Shown piece by piece: positions 11,267 to 21,861 of a stretch of 64,000 nt of DNA. A program made the position numbers and the translations under genes. The notes beneath the pieces are model-generated. The model had not been told where the DNA came from. It ran no database searches and was given only the letters and a program-made list of their open reading frames with translations. Origin of the DNA: Tanypteryx hageni (taxonomy: Eukaryota > Arthropoda > Insecta > Odonata > Petaluridae); the NCBI GenBank assembly GCA_028673005.1, contig CM054116.1, forward strand, positions 130,611,547 through 130,675,546, read 5' to 3'. The stretch's first letter is position 1, and the number at the start of each line of letters is the position of its first letter.

Positions 11267-11980
11267 CTCTCCATATACGTAGTATGAGAAAGTATTGTTT
11301 TCATGAAAAAAATCGAACTCGAGATTTCAACGGTAATACATGTTTAAAGGTTCCCCGAACACGTTCTGACTAGTTTCGCGATGATGTCTGTGTGTCTGTC
11401 TGTCGGTCTGTATGTGATATATTTTTGTGGGCGCTCTAACTCAACAACTATTAATCAGGTCATCGCAAAATTTTATATTTAAAATTTTTATAAAAGTAAG
11501 AAAATCTGATTAGCATATGATAAAAATCGGTCGACCGAAAGTGGGTGTTTACTTCTGTCACATCCGTTATTTTAAGATATTTGCTTTAATATTTGATAAA
11601 TGTAAAAATGTACTGGAATAAAAGTTGTAGGAAATTTTACTTTTTACAACCTTTGTTTGGTACATTTTTCCATATAATGCATTGATTAAGAGATATCTTA
11701 TATTTTTAGCTGCCCCCACCACGCCACCTACCGACGACTATTGTTAACAATTGATGCTTAGTTACGTCTTAGCAATGCTCCTTTGTCTTTTCTTAATTGT
11801 TGGAGCTTTGCGGCTAAATCCAATATCAGAAGACTATGGTTTGAGTTTATTTCTGTTCTTGTCAAGTCTAAAATTTTCTCGGTTTCTTAAAATATTTATT
11901 ATTATGTAACCTATTTGGAATTTTTAGAAATATTACATATATGGAGAAAGTCACGTGGTGGCCACATCAGATTTTTAGTA
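11262..11980 (+). repeat. Family A interspersed repeat, copy 1
   Basis: A ~720-bp repeat with three relatives in this window (16066, 29613 and 37266). It starts ACTCTCTCCATATACG and ends GGAGAAAGTCACGTGGTGGCC followed by ACATCAGATTTTT. Internal landmarks shared among copies are CGAGATTTCAACGG, GAACACG, a GTCTGTGTGTCTG run, GTGGGTGTTTAC, a TTGTAGGAAATT inverted motif, CACCACGCCACCTACCG and TTAATTGTTGGAGCTTTG. ACTTTCTCCATA occurs inverted near both ends. The class is unknown: a non-autonomous DNA transposon is one possibility. No coding potential. Confidence 0.75.
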
Positions 11981-12960
11981 TTTATCTTTCATGATCCTCT
12001 CAATCTATAAATATTGCTATCAGTAGGTTTCGCATGTTTTTCACAACCACTTCTTGTGTAGGTGTTTTCCTGCAGTGGTACTTTTCTTAGGGAATAGTAC
12101 TTTAATTTTCCCTAGTTTATTCCCACAAACAAATATACATCTCCTTTTATTTGCTAAAATGCTAACTTATTGTATTTATGTAGTATTTTATTTTTATTGT
12201 TTGCTACTCTCTTGTGGGTTAGATGGAAGAATAGACTGTTTAATCTTAATCTCGTCCAAATTAAGAAGCATATCTATCAATGTATCTATAAATATTTTCC
12301 AATCCGCCATTCCCGTTTGAGAGAATTCCGTTATCATACGCCTGTTCCATTTTCTTCGGAATTTCACGGGCATTAACAGAAATGCTGTTCATCCTCTCGA
12401 ATACTTTGCTGAACACTTGCTACAAAATGGTAACATTACAAACTTTATGCATAAGAAGCTTGTAAACTGCATTCTTTTCAAGTGGACCTAATATCATAAT
12501 AATACAACCTGAGCTTTAAGTGGTGAATTATAATTTCGCCGGCACGTATTTGTTTCGCGGCAAATAATGGCTATTTGAGCGTAGATTTGATCTAAATAGA
12601 CGATTCATCGACTTCTACTATATATGTTAAATCTTTTATTCTTAAACGGTTCAAAAACGAACCATAAAGATAAATAAAGCTGGTCAAATATTTTACAAAA
12701 TCGTATCGGCAACACGTCTCTCTTAATATCCACTAATTTCCAACCGATCGCGTATCAGCTTCGATGCGCGCTCTAAACATCTGAATACACAAGGGCGCAC
12801 TTGGACAAACGGAGCGAAAATGCATGTCCGGCCTCCAAAGGTTGGCGGAAAATAAATAAAAAAATCCTCGTAATCCTCAATTGCTTGATTTTTCGAAAAA
12901 ATATAGTTCCAGTCCTTAAAGCTAAATAACTGGCCTTTATAAGTGCTCTGGGTCGAAAAC
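11981..12960. other. Non-coding stretch, nothing recognised
   Basis: AT-rich to mixed. The 64-96 codon frames have no recognisable domain, and no repeat boundary was found. Confidence 0.4.
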
Positions 12961-12964
12961 CGCG

Positions 12965-13675
12965 CAATGGCCACTCTCTCTCTCCCTCTTTCTCTATCTC
13001 TCCTCCCTCTCACTCCTATTCTCCCCCTCCAGCTCTATTTTCAGGGGCTGACTGCTCAATTCCTCTAATCCACTGCCGAGAAGCACGCACCTGTGACTAC
13101 ACCGTCCATCCTTTGGAGCATTTTACGCGGTTCCCGGTACCACGTCACATGTAGGGAAAGAGGGCTGCAAGTGCGGAAGGAGGGAGGGAGAAAGAGAGAG
13201 GCAGAGAGAGAGGGAAGGGGAGAGAGAAAAAGGGAGGTGAAGAGAGAGGGAGGGAGAAGGAAGAAGAGAGAGAGGGGGATAGAGAGGGGTAGGAGAGAGA
13301 GGGAGAAGGGAGAGGGAGGAGGGAGAGGGAGGAGGGAGAGGGAGGGGGGGAGAGGGGAGGAGGGAAAGGGAGGAGGGAGAGGGAGGAATGAGTGGGAGAT
13401 GGAGGAGGGAGAGAAAAGGTTAGAGGGAGGGAGAGAGGTGAGAGAGAGGGAGGAGGGTGAGAGAGGAAGGAAGGAGAGAGGGAGAGGAGATGGTGAGGAG
13501 GGAGGGATGAGAGATGTGAGATCGGAGGGAGGGACGAGAGGGGGGAGAGGAGGCGGAGGAGGGAGAGAGGACGAGAGGACGGTGAGGAGAGGAGGCGGAG
13601 GAGGAGAGATAGAGAGGGAGGAGAGAGGAGAGAGAGAGAGGGTGGAGAGAACGAGGGAGCTAGTTGGCTGGGGAG
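12965..13675. repeat. Polypyrimidine patch then ~520-bp polypurine (GGGAGA)n tract
   Basis: Pyrimidines dominate at 12970-13040. From about 13160 to 13675 the plus strand is almost purely purine, mostly GGGAGA, GGAGGGAGA and GAGAGA units. Long open frames on both strands (about 270 codons) are only an effect of stop-free low-complexity sequence: Glu/Arg/Gly on plus, Ser/Pro/Leu on minus. Such tracts can form triplex DNA and bind GAGA-type factors, but nothing here shows function. Confidence 0.9.
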
Positions 13676-14380
13676 GACATGACTGGGCTTCTTCTGGCCC
13701 AGTAAATGAGAGTAGGGCGGGAGAGAATTGCAAGGAGAGAGGAAGCGGGAGAATATGTATGTATGTATGTGCGTTTAGAGCGATGCCGTATGGAATGGCG
13801 ATGCTATTCTTTTTTGAAGTATCCGCTTCGATCCCAGCGTCCTCTAGTATCTCAGTTTTCCCTCCGCCAATCTGAAATAACAAGTTAGCGGAGAAAAAAT
13901 TACATTGAGGTCAAGCCTAAAAATTGCACGGTAAATAATACAGTGTTCTCGAAAAATGTGAAAGAGTTTCAAAATCCTTTTTTACAGCAGTCGAAATGTC
14001 TTCCGCCTAACTCAAAGCAGATTTTCATACGGAACAATTAGTTATTTTGTATCAACGTTGCTCTGAAACATAGAAAACAAAACATTACAATAGGCCCCAG
14101 ACGTTGCGGAAAAACCTGAACAAACTAAATACCGTTAAGTTGTATTTGAGAAAGTCAGCGGAATAGCGGGAAATAATAGTAAAAATACAGTCTATCCGTA
14201 GAGAATTTAATGCAATTTATTTTTATAACTAAGCCTTATAGTCTATGCTGAACATTATGCGCCCGCTATTTTCCAGTTTAATTATAAGTGCAATATGGTG
14301 GAGGAATTTGTTGGAGCGGCGACCACGTTGTAAGAAAGAGAGAGATATAGGAAGATGGGGAGAGGTGGTTTAGTGAGGAA
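13676..14380. other. Non-coding stretch
   Basis: Includes a (GTAT)n-like run at 13755-13775. No gene or mobile element recognised. Confidence 0.4.
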
Positions 14381-15660
14381 GTTGACTCTTCCGGTTCCTG
14401 GATGTACCCTCGAGGCGTGCTCGCTATGTCCACACCATGCGCAGCATCCCCGACCCGCCCCCCACCGCCTCCCTCGCACTCCTCGCCCCCAGCAGCGACC
14501 TCCCTCACGCCTCCCCTGTACTCTGCCCTCGCTGGCCCCAAATCCTTGCTCCTTTCCTCGCCGTTAGTACACGTCAGCCGTTCCACCGCTCTCGTCGCCC
14601 ACTCCCGCCTCCATCGGCCCCTCACTCACCCCTCCTCCTCCTCGTTCCCCACTCTGCTTCCTCTGCCTCACTCCATGCATGCCCCTCTTCCGCCCCACGC
14701 CATGGGGCTTCCCCTTGATTAATCCTCTGTTACCTCCTTCCTTCGACCTCGCTTTTCCCCCTCTCTCTCTCCCTGTCTCCATCTCTATCCCTCTCTCTCC
14801 CCCTCTCTCCCATCTCTCCTTCTCCGCTCTCTCCTCTCTCTCGCCCCTCTCTCCCCCTTCTCTCTTCCCCTTCTCTCTCCCCCATCTCTCTCCCCATCTT
14901 CTTCATCCTCTCTCCCGACTCTCTCTTCCTCTTTTCCTCTCTCTCTATCTCTCTCCCTCTCTCTCTCCCCCCTTCTCTCTACCCCTCTCTCCCCCCTTCT
15001 CTCTCCTCTCCCTCTCTCTCTCTCTCTCCCCCTTCCCTCTCCCCCTCTCTCCCTCTCTCTCCCCTCTCTCCCTTCTCTCTACCCTCTCTCCTCTCTGTCC
15101 ATTCTCAGTCTTCTCTTCCCTCTTTCCATTCTACTTTCCCATCTCCTCTCCCTATCCCTCCACTCTCTTCCTCTCTCTTCCTCTCTCTCCACTCTCTCTC
15201 TTCACCCTCTCTCTCCATTCTCAGTTTCTATTACTCTTCCTCTTTTACTTTCCATCCTTTCCTACTCTCTCTCTACCTCTTTCTCTCTTTCTATCTCTCT
15301 CTCTCCCCCTCTCTCCCCGTCTCTCTCCCTCTCTCTACCTCTCTCTCCCCTCTCTCTCTTCCTCTTTCTGTCCCCACCTCTCTGTGCTTCTCTCTCCCTC
15401 TCTCTCTCAATTCTCAGTTTCTATTTCCCTTCTCTCTTTCCTTTCCATCCTCTTCCCTCTCTCTCCCACTCTTTCCTCTCCCTTCCTCTCTCTCCCACTC
15501 TCTCTCCCCCACCTCTCTGTGCTTCTCTCTCCCTCTCCTCTCCCACTCTCTCTCTCCCCCACCTCTCTGTGCTTCTCTCTCCCTCTCAGTTCTCAGTTTC
15601 TATTTCCCTTACTCTTTCCTTTCCATCCACTGTCTCTCTCTCTTTCTCTCCCGTCACACG
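14380..15660. repeat. CpG-rich patch leading into ~900-bp polypyrimidine tract
   Basis: About 14390-14720 is GC- and CpG-rich. About 14740-15660 is nearly pure pyrimidine on the plus strand, with CTCTCC, CTCTCTC and repeated ACCTCTCTGTGCTTCTCTC blocks (about 15373, 15511 and 15561). A 352-codon Ser/Pro/Leu/Phe frame runs through it, a by-product of stop-free CT sequence rather than a gene. Confidence 0.88.
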
Positions 15661-16065
15661 CCTATCTCTTCGCTTTTTGCCTTCCAGTGGAAATTCTTAA
15701 CCCTTTCCTCTGGGCGGGGGGGCCTTGTGTTTGCTAAGGTAGGAGCGTTTCCGTGAGAAAGGCTATCCATCTCGAAACCATAAAACTCTTTAAAAATTCT
15801 CAGAGCTCTTTGTAATCCTCCTTGAATGTAGACGTACCTTTTTCGTGTAAGCTTGCTTGCTCCGCTAAGAAGGTGTATGATTTCAAAGGTCGCGTTGTTT
15901 AGTCTTTAACGTTATTCCATGCTAAAATAAATGAATAGTTTGAATTCTTCCTAGAATTATGCCAGTATATTTTATTAAGATGCGCAAAAATGTAAGTTTC
16001 CTATTAAAATAAAAGAGTTAAGGATTGATTTTTATTATTTTAATTTTTAACTTGGATCTGTTGAT
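15661..16065. other. Non-coding stretch
   Basis: AT-rich and unremarkable; nothing recognised between the CT tract and the family A copy. Confidence 0.4.
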
Positions 16066-16620
16066 TACCCTCTCCATGCGCAGTGCAGGAGAATATTGTA
16101 GACAATATACTTGTAATTTTTCCTTTGGTTCGGAAGATTTTTTCATAGAACGGATTGTTTAAGAGATATTTCGATTATCCGTCTGAATTTGTTAAGTACA
16201 TCGCTAAGTGACACCTTAGTTTCTTTTGCTATGTCGCATTTCCTAGTTGTTCATAGCGACACCTACGCTGCCAAGGGTGATTCGCGGTCAAAATTACTCC
16301 AATAACATCTAGCGTCATATTTTGTAAACAAGTTTTCTTTGAAAGACTGGCTGCGATTCCAATGCCGTCAACGGTAATTTGATTCGCGGATTAATTATTT
16401 GTTATCCACAGAACGAAATATCAGTTTCGTTGAACTGTAGTTTTTTCAATGTGTAAAGTATTTTTCATTGTGAACGCTATTCACTATTTATAAATCAACT
16501 ACGAGTGTAATTGCCGATAGATATTCATCACGACGCTTCCGAGTGTAACTCGAAAGTACCGTTGCAGTCACGTTAATTATCCCGTATGGAGAAAATTGTG
16601 TGCTGGACACATCAGATTTC
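16066..16620 (+). repeat. Family A interspersed repeat, copy 2 (diverged)
   Basis: Begins CCCTCTCCATGCGCAG and ends CGTATGGAGAAAATTGTG then GGACACATCAGATTT, matching the two ends of copy 1. An internal ATTGTTTAAGAGATAT matches copy 1's ATTGATTAAGAGATAT. It is shorter (about 555 bp) and clearly more diverged than the other three copies. Assignment rests on both ends plus two internal strings in the right order. Confidence 0.5.
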
Positions 16621-16799
16621 ATTAAAGTTGTATTGCAGAATAGCATTAAAGTTTTTTATTACAGCTCGAATTCATGCTCTTATCGAGCACATCGCTTCAA
16701 TGGAGTGGAACAATTAATTCAGACCTAAGAGTAATGTTTTAAATGCTCGCGAATCGAGGTTCGACGTCTTAAAGGAAGACACCATCCATCGGTCTAGTC

Positions 16800-17155
16800 C
16801 AGGGGTGGCGAGCATTATTAACAGTTGCAGCTTCTTAGGCGGGCCACACTAACAGATGAAAACGCTTCGGTGGGCCACGTTAGGGTTCACAAAGTAAGTT
16901 ATTTGAGATAATGCGAGGGAGGTTCACAAAGTAAGTTATTTGAGATAATGCGAGGGATCCTGTTAGTAAAAATCAATAATAAATAATATGTTATCCCCAT
17001 AACATCAGCGGAAAAGGTTTTCCGGCCGTAATTTTAAACAACAAATCTGACATTATCTACATTTTATATTACGGTTCACTTTCATAATGACATCGCGAGC
17101 CAAATAAAATGCCCTAGCGGGCCACATGTGGCGGGCCGTAGTTTGCCCACCCCTA
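16800..17155. mobile_element. hAT-type MITE with perfect 8-bp target duplication
   Basis: The left end is CAGGGGTGGCGAGC and the right end reverse-complements to TAGGGGTGGGCAAAC. The flanking duplication GTCTAGTC is perfect (16792-16799 and 17156-17163). Subterminal GCGGGCCAC / GTGGGCCAC / GCGGGCCG motifs resemble those of the other hAT MITEs here. It contains an exact 37-bp tandem duplication (16884-16920 and 16921-16957). Length 356 bp, no coding capacity. Confidence 0.92.
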
Positions 17156-17163
17156 GTCTAGTC

Positions 17164-18290
17164 CCAAACAGGACTTTTGCATCAGAGAGAAGTGAGTTAC
17201 GTGTAAGTTCACTCATAGGCAAATACATTTTCTTCAAAGCGTAGTCCAAGAATCTTACAAAATAAATAAACATGAAAACTCTTGTTATAACCCATTCATT
17301 TATAACGCGCTACTACTCATTGTGGCTACAGTTGCTGTTGATAAATTAAATAACCACAAAATGCTTTTTTATATGAATTTATATTAAATTACCAATTGAA
17401 TTACGAGAAATAGGCGATCTCGACATTTATTATTCCCTCTATTTAATTCAAATTTTTTCATGATGTCGAGTTTACTTTTCTTATTTATGAAAGAGTATGT
17501 AAATTGCGATGAGATGAAACCTTTGCCAAATAACTCGCATAAAAATGATTTAAAAAATTGGTTATATTATTTAATTCGATCATTATTCTAAATCTTTCAA
17601 CATACAGTAGAAACGGCTTATTAGATCGGAATTTTATGGTTTATTTTGGATTGCGGATTAATGTTTCTCATTCTGAATCCTATAATGAGAAAACCATTTT
17701 TCCATTCGATGTAGCTTATCTGATTTTGTCCATGAAAGTATTATAGTTTTTTCAGACAAGAGCTTCCTAATATAGCCTTTAATCACGGCCATCACAGTAA
17801 AAATGACAAGTTTTTTCCCATAAGATAATGTAATCCAAATACAACTACAGATACCGTCGCCATAATTTATCAATCGTTTTATCGTTCTTCAGTTGCATGG
17901 GAAAACTCCCGACAAGTGTCTCCATTATCGTTAAGCTCTCTGAGTAATGCAAATGAGAAGAGAAATGTACGTGAAAATGAGAAAAAAGAAAAAAATACCA
18001 ATAAATGTATGATTTTGTTAGATTGATTCCACAACAACGCTTTAAGAGGCTTGCCAGCAAATTGGTTTTCCAGCATATATTTTCATAAGGTCACTTTTAG
18101 GAGAACTATCGAACATAAGACTGAATTACAGACAAACTTTCGGAGAGGGTAGAATATAGAATTAACTCACTTGTATTAATTTTTGCAAATTAAAACTGTG
18201 GAAATGACAGCATTAATTTGACTGCTGCGAAAGCCAAATGTCCAGCATTGGGAGTCGAGCGCACACGAGAATAAGATAAGCCTTATAGTC
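17164..18290. other. Non-coding AT-rich stretch
   Basis: No domain-bearing frame. The 62-71 codon frames have AT-driven composition and no motifs. Confidence 0.4.
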
Positions 18291-18640
18291 ATGACACGTA
18301 AAACAGAGAAGGGTCGGGAAAGAGAGAGAAATATGTGGAGAGAGGGTAGGGAGAGACAGGGCGCGGCGAAGTTCAGAAGGTCGCGAGGGGAAAGGAGAGG
18401 GGGTCGTCGCGAGGGTGGCGTCTCGGCGGAAAAGTCCTCTCGCATTCATGGAATCACTCGAGGGACGCCCACATCTTACGCCCTCTGCCGTCGGGAGCGG
18501 TGGATTTTCTCTCATCCTCCGAGGCCCGCCACAATTCCTCCTCGCTTCTCCCTCTTCGTTTCATATTCCTCCGCTTGTCCCCTGCCGACTCTTTCTCCCC
18601 TCCACTTTCCACCCTCCCCTCATCTCCCCCCTCCCCCTAA
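18291..18640. repeat. GA-rich, CpG-rich, then CT-rich island
   Basis: About 18300-18420 is GAGA-rich on plus, 18400-18540 is CpG-rich and 18530-18640 is CT-rich. This three-part layout recurs near 14.4, 25.5, 32.5, 45.5, 57 and 62 kb. The 126- and 160-codon frames here are of biased composition and have no recognisable domain. Confidence 0.6.
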
Positions 18641-18659
18641 ATCCCGCTGCAACCATCTC

Positions 18660-20690
18660 ATACGTTTATGAGACCCGATTGTGCGAGAGAGAAACGGAAT
18701 ATTTACCGGAAGACATAAATCATTATACTCGGCACGCAAATATTCATACACGACCTGGATATTTATGTTTCACTTCTCCTTGGAGGTCATCTCTTATGCC
18801 GGTTTCCATTGGCTACTCTGCAACCTGTTGTCCCCTCCCTTCTCTCTTCTCAAGCCCATCCGCATTCGATTCGTATCCTTACCACATAAACACATAAAAG
18901 ATTCACTACTTAACATGTCCTTCATTTGCAGAATTTAATTTTTTAAAAATTTGATTTTCCCATTGTAGTCCAGTCTTCTCTCACTCTAATGTTTTCTCTC
19001 CCTCATAAGAATTTTTTGAACAATTTCGTTGCGTCCGGTGGTAACAACTGGCGGTGAATTCTCCTCCGGCCCGTATCTTTCAAGCGCTACTTAATATATT
19101 AATATGTATTTAATTCAATAAAGTTTCAAGATAAAAAATATAATCAAATCCATTCGCTTTCCTATGCACGTTCAAGTACCTCTTTTGTTTTGGCTTTCTT
19201 TTAGAGGAAAAGCTATTGCAATACTATTTACTTTATTTATCTGAATACAAGCCAAATTTTTATGCCTTCAATAGCATTGAAATTCAACAGTCGTTTTATG
19301 TTCGCTTAGTATGAGAAACTTCAATGGATAACAGCATGACATTTCGGTGTTATCGAAGACAATGTACGATGAATTCAAAGGTCGAAAGATAAAACAAGTT
19401 GCAAAGTATTTTGTGGCTCCAAATGTATTCTTTTGTTTTGGATATTTTCTCTGCATACAGGAAGTGTTACTATTAGGTTGGTCTTATGCTAAAGTAAGTG
19501 TGGAAATTAAACTATTTTTCATATCTTTTAATTTCCATCCAATTTGCTCGCACATTTTTCTTTGGAATTCATTTCCATTTTTAAGCATTTAGATGCGTTT
19601 TACTGACAATATGTCAAGGATTCCAAATTGCAATGACTGTATGTGCGATGCACGTTTTCTTTAATCAATAACCTACAAATGTGATCGATCTTTCTGTCTG
19701 TATGTAATTGTGCGGACAATCAGCTTTTTTGTTTTGAGAGCTAGTTGGAAAATAATTTTGGATTAGATAGATATTATCAATCAATGCAATACTATAAAAA
19801 AACTACTGAAGCTAATGGATGGGAAGGTCTAACGAATAGCTACATTTCTACGTTGCGGGTCGTCCCTTCCCCAAAGGAGGGAATAAACTAGAACCCTTAA
19901 AATTTTTAAGAAAACGTGCTTCCGCCTCTTGCTTTAGCAAGGGTATCTTACTTGTTCAGCAAGCTCATAACTTTCTAGATCATTTCATTGAAAAAAACTC
20001 GTTCCTGATTAATCTGTAAATCCCGATCCCTTTATAAAACGCTTTATACTCCTGATTTATTATAATCTTGATTTACACTGATCCCATCAATTCAATTTGC
20101 TACAAGTCAGAATTAAATCCCATATGCTAATACCTAATGGTTACTGTTCATATCTCTTCATTAATTACAAATTAATGAATAGAAACTAACAGAAAACATC
20201 ATTAATATTTTATTTTATTTGCATTAAATCATTTATTTATTTTATAACGCCATAATATTTCGTCCATCTTTTTGGTTCCAATTCTGCCTTTATGACTCTT
20301 CCAGATTGATTTCTATCTTCCGGATTCTCCCCTCTACCACTGCCCTTTTTGATCAATTATGACATCGATAATTACAGTACCTGCTTGGTGCATATATTAT
20401 TTGTTCGCATACGGCTTTTAAAGCCTCTGAGGCATTTTTTGGATTTAAGTCCTAACGAGATTTACAATCGCGGCAAAAGTTCATGTCCGTTCATAAACAC
20501 AATATTTGAGAATACCAACATATCTTTGAAGAATAATAGAAACAATTATTCCTGAAATAAAATTTTTGTTACCACGAATTGTACCCATAGGAATGGTTGC
20601 GTAATTTTTGCATTCTTTCTCCTCTTAGTCCAATCTTTTTCCCGTTTAAATTAAAAGAGAGCTCTTTAGCTCCGCTGTCTTTGGCATTCA
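18660..20690. other. Non-coding stretch, nothing recognised
   Basis: AT-rich. No mobile-element ends or RNA genes seen. The 81-codon frame at 19347 has no recognised domain. Confidence 0.4.
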
Positions 20691-20699
20691 CTGCGTGCC

Positions 20700-21402
20700 A
20701 TGATGCCGCACGCCGTTTTGCGGAACTGCAGCACCCCCTATTTCCACTTGATATTATCGATAACATTTAATATAATGAGTCCTTTTTTCTTTAATTCTTT
20801 CTTTATTTTTGTAGTACAATATATATTCCTTAAGCTTAATGTCAGTACTTCAGTAGCCATCCCCCAGTTTATGAAAAAGATACAAAAATCTTTGTATGGA
20901 ACTGTGCGCTTCACAGTGCCAGCGACGTGGTGTTTGACTGTTGTGCGCATGCACACATTGGGGGTGGGGAGGAAGGCGGGACTGCCAGGTAGAGAGAACA
21001 CTGTTGCTCTCGCAGTGCCGGCTCTGGCGTGATGGTGGGAGGAAGTTTTTTTTTTACTCAGCGTGTGTTGTGCTTAAAAACCGTTACCATATTCTTGAAT
21101 GTGATAAAGTGTAGAAGAGTGTAGAATTAGATTATTATTCTGCTTCCAGCTATTCTATTTGATTCATTTTTTTTCGGTTCTTTTATGGATTTCATTTTTA
21201 AATGAATAGATCAAGCTTGAACTGTAACAATTTAAGTTAAAGTAAGTAAAAAATGTTTGGTTTTTTTTGTTAAGATTTTATCAAGTTCCTGGATAAATTT
21301 TCTTTTTATACATGTTTTTTTCCTTTTACACAATTTTAAAAACAAAGGCTAAAAATTTTCTGGAGCAGCACCCCCACTAATTTTAGCTACGAGCCGCCAC
21401 TG
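20700..21402. mobile_element. hAT-like non-autonomous element (boundary uncertain)
   Basis: The right end, reverse-complemented, begins CAGTGGCGGCTCGTAGC, a typical hAT end, at 21402. A related CAGTGCCGGCTCTGGC at 21013 may be the left end, giving a 390-bp element. GC-rich sequence at 20900-21010 (GTGCGCTTCACAGTGCC) and a GCAGCACCCCCTA string at 20729, echoed as GCAGCACCCCCACTA at 21365, suggest it reaches farther left. No matching 8-bp target duplication was found, so the left boundary is open. Confidence 0.5.
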
Positions 21403-21861
21403 CTCACGGGAGAGAAATTCAATTTCGTCGCTTATCCTCACTTGTTATTTGAGCGACCAGTCTTCTCTTCCGTTATCTGAAGCGCACTTAAAAATTGTAT
21501 AGAAAATTCATTCCTAGATTTTCTTTTAATTTTCGCTTCTTTCTCTCCCTTTCTATCTAAGGGTATCGTCTTTCGGCTTTAATACGGCTCTTCTTTCTGT
21601 TCCTCTTTCTAACTTCGTCCTCCATAACTACCTAGTCACTCCGAAATCTCATCTCTATGTCTGGCAACATTCCGTCATTCCGAACTATGAGACGCTATGA
21701 TGTGTTCATATCTACATTAAAATTTGACGTTTCCCTTTAGATTTTGAAATAATAAAAAATCTGTACGACGCTCGATTGAATTTTTGAGCTGGTTCTTTGC
21801 ATGAATACGGCGGTGTCGACTTTTAACAGAAACCAAACCTATCCTAACTTTTTTCATTTAA

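Noticed and set aside
13065..13883. Overlapping ~260-270 codon frames on both strands
   Set aside because: Polypurine tract; composition alone explains both frames.
14679..15737. 352-codon open frame on plus
   Set aside because: It lies in a near-pure CT tract. The product is Ser/Pro/Leu/Phe low-complexity and the frame stays open only because CT repeats lack stop codons.
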